Source of the DNA: Flavobacteriales bacterium
GTDB lineage: Bacteria; Bacteroidota; Bacteroidia; Flavobacteriales; Schleiferiaceae
Assembly: GCA_012269745.1 (NCBI GenBank)
Contig: JAAXJR010000021.1
Coordinates: 1 to 42,225 of the forward strand
Length of the DNA: 42,225 nt
Reading direction: 5' to 3'
Shown here: positions 39,864 through 42,225 of the stretch, piece after piece
How positions within the stretch are numbered: position 1 is the first letter of the stretch
Layout: the number at the start of each line of letters is the position of its first letter
The notes under the pieces: model-generated
What the model saw: only the letters and a program-made list of their open reading frames with translations
Told to the model about the DNA's origin: nothing
The model's database searches: none
Program-made: the position numbers and the translations under genes

Positions 39864-41345
39864 CTAAATTTCGTACGAAGTACCCTCCGCACCGTCTTTA
39901 AGTTTGATTCCAGCAGCGGACAATTGATCGCGGATGAGATCTGCGGTTCCCCAGTCTTTGTTTTCACGGGCTTTTGCTCTCAACTCAATGACGAGATCCA
40001 TAGCCTTATCTAGGGCCTCACTGTGTGCAGAACCTCCCTCTTCAATTTGAAGACCGAGAATATCGAACACAAATGCATTCATCTTCTCTTTGAATATCTC
40101 TAAATCAGCGTCGTTCAGCGCGATGCTTCCCTCGTTTTGATTAATCAATTTGATAGCTTCAAAAAGGTGGGCAATGAGAATAGGGCTATTGAAGTTGTCA
40201 CTTAGACTTTGGTAACATTTGTCAATCCATGCTTGAAGGTCGAAATCGCCATTACCTGAGGCTTTTAATCCTTGCAATTTGCTCCAAGCAGCCAGTAGTT
40301 TGTCGTGTCCCTTTTCGGCAGCTAAAAGTGCTTCGTTAGAGAAATCAAGTACGCTGCTGTAATGTGCTTGCATCATAAAGAAGCGGACCACAGAAGGACG
40401 GAATCCTTTGGCTAGCAATGGGTTGTTTCCGCTGAATAATTCACCCGGTAATATGGTGTTCCCAGTGCTCTTGCTCATGCGTTTACCGTTCAGGGTAAGC
40501 ATGTTGGCGTGAAGCCAATACTTCGCACCTTTGTTTCCGCTAGTGGCAGTGTTTTGTGCGATCTCACATTCGTGGTGCGGGAATTTTAAATCCATACCGC
40601 CGCCGTGAATATCAAACTCCTCACCGAGGTATTTGGTGCTCATTGCAGAACATTCGAGATGCCATCCAGGAAAACCGACGCTCCACGGCGAAGGCCAACG
40701 CATGATGTGTGCAGGAGATGCCTTTTTCCAAAGTGCGAAATCGGCTGGATTTCGTTTTTCCTCTTGACCGTCCAAAGCACGAGAACCACTTTGCAGCTCG
40801 TCCATTTTACGGCCTGATAAAACACCATAATCTCCACCATCACGGTTGTAAGCGTCTACATCGAAATATACAGACCCATTACTCTCGTAGGCCCATCCTT
40901 TGTCGATAATGGCCTGCGTCATTTCAATCTGCTCAACAATATGACCGGTAGCTGTTGGTTCAATGGAGGGAGGGAGGGCATTTAGACGCTCCATCACCTT
41001 GTGGAAATCAACAGTGTAGCGCTGAACAATCTCCATAGGCTCTAATTGCTCCAAACGTGCCTTCTTGGCAATCTTATCCTCACCTTCATCTGCATCATTC
41101 TCTAAATGTCCTGCATCCGTTATGTTGCGGACGTAGCGAACTTTGTAGCCCAAATGGCTTAGATAGCGAAAGATGAAATCGAAAGAAGTGAATGTTCGAG
41201 CATTGCCGAGGTGCACATCGGAGTATACAGTAGGGCCACAGACATACATACCTATACGACCTTCACTAACAGGGACGAGTTGCTCCTTATCGCCAGTGAG
41301 GCTGTTTTCAATGTGAACGGGATACCTGCTGTACAATGTGTCCAT
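39864..41345 (-). CDS. cysS: Cysteinyl-tRNA synthetase
   Basis: The 493-residue protein is a class I synthetase. Zinc ligand C36 in [15 protein letters not shown], the HIGH-type motif HLGN (45-48), [26 protein letters not shown] (quoted in part: [20 protein letters not shown]) and KMSKS-type [10 protein letters not shown] are all present; the C-terminal helical domain ends with [15 protein letters not shown]. It charges tRNA-Cys. Its ATG overlaps the folE stop by one base (TAATG), so the two are coupled. Confidence 0.98.
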   Translation of the reverse strand: MDTLYSRYPVHIENSLTGDKEQLVPVSEGRIGMYVCGPTVYSDVHLGNARTFTSFDFIFRYLSHLGYKVRYVRNITDAGHLENDADEGEDKIAKKARLEQLEPMEIVQRYTVDFHKVMERLNALPPSIEPTATGHIVEQIEMTQAIIDKGWAYESNGSVYFDVDAYNRDGGDYGVLSGRKMDELQSGSRALDGQEEKRNPADFALWKKASPAHIMRWPSPWSVGFPGWHLECSAMSTKYLGEEFDIHGGGMDLKFPHHECEIAQNTATSGNKGAKYWLHANMLTLNGKRMSKSTGNTILPGELFSGNNPLLAKGFRPSVVRFFMMQAHYSSVLDFSNEALLAAEKGHDKLLAAWSKLQGLKASGNGDFDLQAWIDKCYQSLSDNFNSPILIAHLFEAIKLINQNEGSIALNDADLEIFKEKMNAFVFDILGLQIEEGGSAHSEALDKAMDLVIELRAKARENKDWGTADLIRDQLSAAGIKLKDGAEGTSYEI

Positions 41346-42028
41346 TATGCGCCGAAATCGGTCTTTAAGTTAATGTAGTCAAGGAATTCTTTCTTCTTGG
41401 CATCTTCTTGGAATACGCCACCAAACTCTGCAGTAACAGTCGAGCTTTCTATATCTCTAATACCTCTCGAGTTTACGCACAAGTGTTTAGCATCGATCAC
41501 ACAAGCGACATCTTTGGTGCCGAGCACCTCTTGAAGTGCTTGTACTACCTGACGTGTGAGTCGCTCTTGAACCTGAGGGCGCTTTGCGTAATAATCTACA
41601 ATGCGATTCATCTTACTCAGTCCCACGACTTTGCCTTTAGAGATGTAGGCAACGTGAGCGCGACCAACGATGGGCAACAAATGATGCTCACATGTTGAAT
41701 ACAAAACAATGTTCTTTTCAACGAGCATTTCGTCATAGCGGTACGAATTTTCAAACGTACTCATGCTTGGCTTACGATCAGGATGAAGACCGCCAAAAGC
41801 CTCATTAACATAAAGCTTTGCTACTCGTTTTGGAGTGCCTTTTAAGCTATCATCTTCCAAGTTCATGCCCAAGGTCTCAAGGATTCCCTTGACATGCTCG
41901 GTGATGATGGCGATTTTCTCTTCGTCACTTTTCTCGAAAGCATCCGCTCTCAGTGGAGTGGTCGCCGAGAAACTCTCGTGTGCGTCGCCGATGGCTTCAA
42001 TCAATGCTTCGTCTATGTTATCAGGCAT
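41345..42028 (-). CDS. folE: GTP cyclohydrolase I, type IA
   Basis: The 227-residue protein (E. coli 222) makes dihydroneopterin triphosphate from GTP for folate. Family blocks: [20 protein letters not shown] (quoted in part: [15 protein letters not shown]), zinc ligands in [20 protein letters not shown] (CEHH), [20 protein letters not shown] and [18 protein letters not shown] with the second Cys. The N-terminal 35 residues vary among species. It is the first complete gene of a run folE-cysS-yidD-propeller lipoprotein-lgt-DUF192 and has a -7 box just before it. Confidence 0.98.
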   Translation of the reverse strand: MPDNIDEALIEAIGDAHESFSATTPLRADAFEKSDEEKIAIITEHVKGILETLGMNLEDDSLKGTPKRVAKLYVNEAFGGLHPDRKPSMSTFENSYRYDEMLVEKNIVLYSTCEHHLLPIVGRAHVAYISKGKVVGLSKMNRIVDYYAKRPQVQERLTRQVVQALQEVLGTKDVACVIDAKHLCVNSRGIRDIESSTVTAEFGGVFQEDAKKKEFLDYINLKTDFGA

Positions 42029-42052
42029 AAGTACTGCTCAATTTTAGGGGCG

Positions 42053-42060
42053 CAAAGTTA
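42053..42060 (-). promoter_or_regulatory. -7 box for folE
   Basis: TAACTTTG on the minus strand, an exact TAnnTTTG, ends 24 nt before the folE ATG; it lies 6 nt after the stop of the truncated upstream gene. Confidence 0.6.
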
Positions 42061-42066
42061 CATCAA

Positions 42067-42225
42067 TTAGTCCCAAAAAGGAACGCCTTGTGCAGCTGCT
42101 TTTTCTTCGAGTTGATCGATAGCTTCTCCGATTGTATCCAATGCTTCCTGCGCGTCTTTCATCATCGCTTTAGCATCTTCCATCATGTTGCGCATTGAAC
42201 CCGTAGGTGCTCCGCGGTGGTTCCA
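42067..42225 (-). CDS. C-terminal end of an unidentified gene, cut by the window edge
   Basis: The minus-strand frame open to the window end gives the last 52 residues of a protein: WNHRGAPTGSMRNMMEDAKA, then a charged helix (MMKDAQEALDTIGEAIDQLE) with heptad-like spacing, ending QGVPFWD. It looks like a coiled-coil or amphipathic helical tail. No family is recognised. The frame is in phase to the last base, so the start lies outside. It is upstream of folE on the same strand, but folE has its own -7 box. Confidence 0.65.
   Translation of the reverse strand, partial: WNHRGAPTGSMRNMMEDAKAMMKDAQEALDTIGEAIDQLEEKAAAQGVPFWD

Noticed and set aside
1-42225. CRISPR arrays, prophage, transposons, toxin-antitoxin or defence islands
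   Set aside because: No spaced direct repeats, integrase, transposase, phage structural genes or defence domains were seen; gene content is housekeeping.
1-42225. tRNA or rRNA genes
   Set aside because: All gaps are under 200 bp and none holds a cloverleaf with a T-loop GTTCRANYC-like block or rRNA-like sequence.

Overview
The window looks like chromosomal DNA of a free-living, probably marine, Bacteroidota bacterium of the class Flavobacteriia (order Flavobacteriales). This rests on several signs. Most transcription units start behind the Bacteroidota -7 box TAnnTTTG, with 12 exact matches. Secreted proteins have signal peptides cut just before Gln. There is a short primary sigma factor of about 287 residues, a GldF/GldG gliding-type transporter, a Bacteroidota-type porin, the serC-serA-DUF1015 neighbourhood and a queuine tRNA-ribosyltransferase without the usual CxCxxC zinc site. 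Genus cannot be fixed from the sequence alone.

Coding density is very high. The longest gap without a gene is 194 bp (12071-12264), between pruA and serC. I see no tRNA, rRNA, insertion sequence, prophage, CRISPR array, integrase or long repeat. This is ordinary vertically inherited housekeeping DNA, not a mobile island.

Layout. 1-2019: terminator, then a porin. 9002-2016 (-): a six-gene run tgt - lptF/G-type permease - EamA transporter - accA - dnaB - secreted 'AsnB-like' protein. 9043-10365 (+): rsmG and a small secreted protein. 12070-10445 (-): pruA. 12265-14274 (+): serC-serA, closed by a terminator. 14387-18802 (+): orphan histidine kinase, DUF1015, YggS, and an exonuclease/GIY-YIG protein. 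21401-18805 (-): phoH-like, purC, outer-membrane protein. 21503-27237 (+): DUF62, ABM protein, fused GldF-GldG, DUF4340 lipoprotein, dnaN. 28458-27249 (-): ferredoxin and an unknown secreted protein. 28508-29542 (+): acyl-CoA reductase. 31038-29539 (-): beta-helix lipoprotein. 31171-32652 (+): rpmE2 and a GlmU-like protein. 36808-32653 (-): rpsO, pnp, rpoD, rpe. 42028-36887 (-): folE, cysS, yidD, propeller lipoprotein, lgt, DUF192. The window ends inside an unidentified gene.

Functions are mostly core: replication (DnaB, beta clamp), transcription (RpoD), RNA decay (PNPase), translation (S15, L31, CysS, Tgt, RsmG), and serine, proline, purine, folate and fatty-acid metabolism. Envelope building is also well represented (lipoprotein lipidation, LPS export, YidD, porin, Gld transporter).

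I did not find a clear new multi-gene system. The best leads are a single-chain GldF-GldG fusion translationally chained to a triad-less DUF62 protein and an ABM protein; a DEDD exonuclease fused to a GIY-YIG domain; the DUF1015 gene at the serCA locus as a candidate for a missing step; promoter/terminator overlaps and palindromes at rpe, rpoD and an outer-membrane protein gene; and probable leaderless divergent transcripts at tgt/rsmG.
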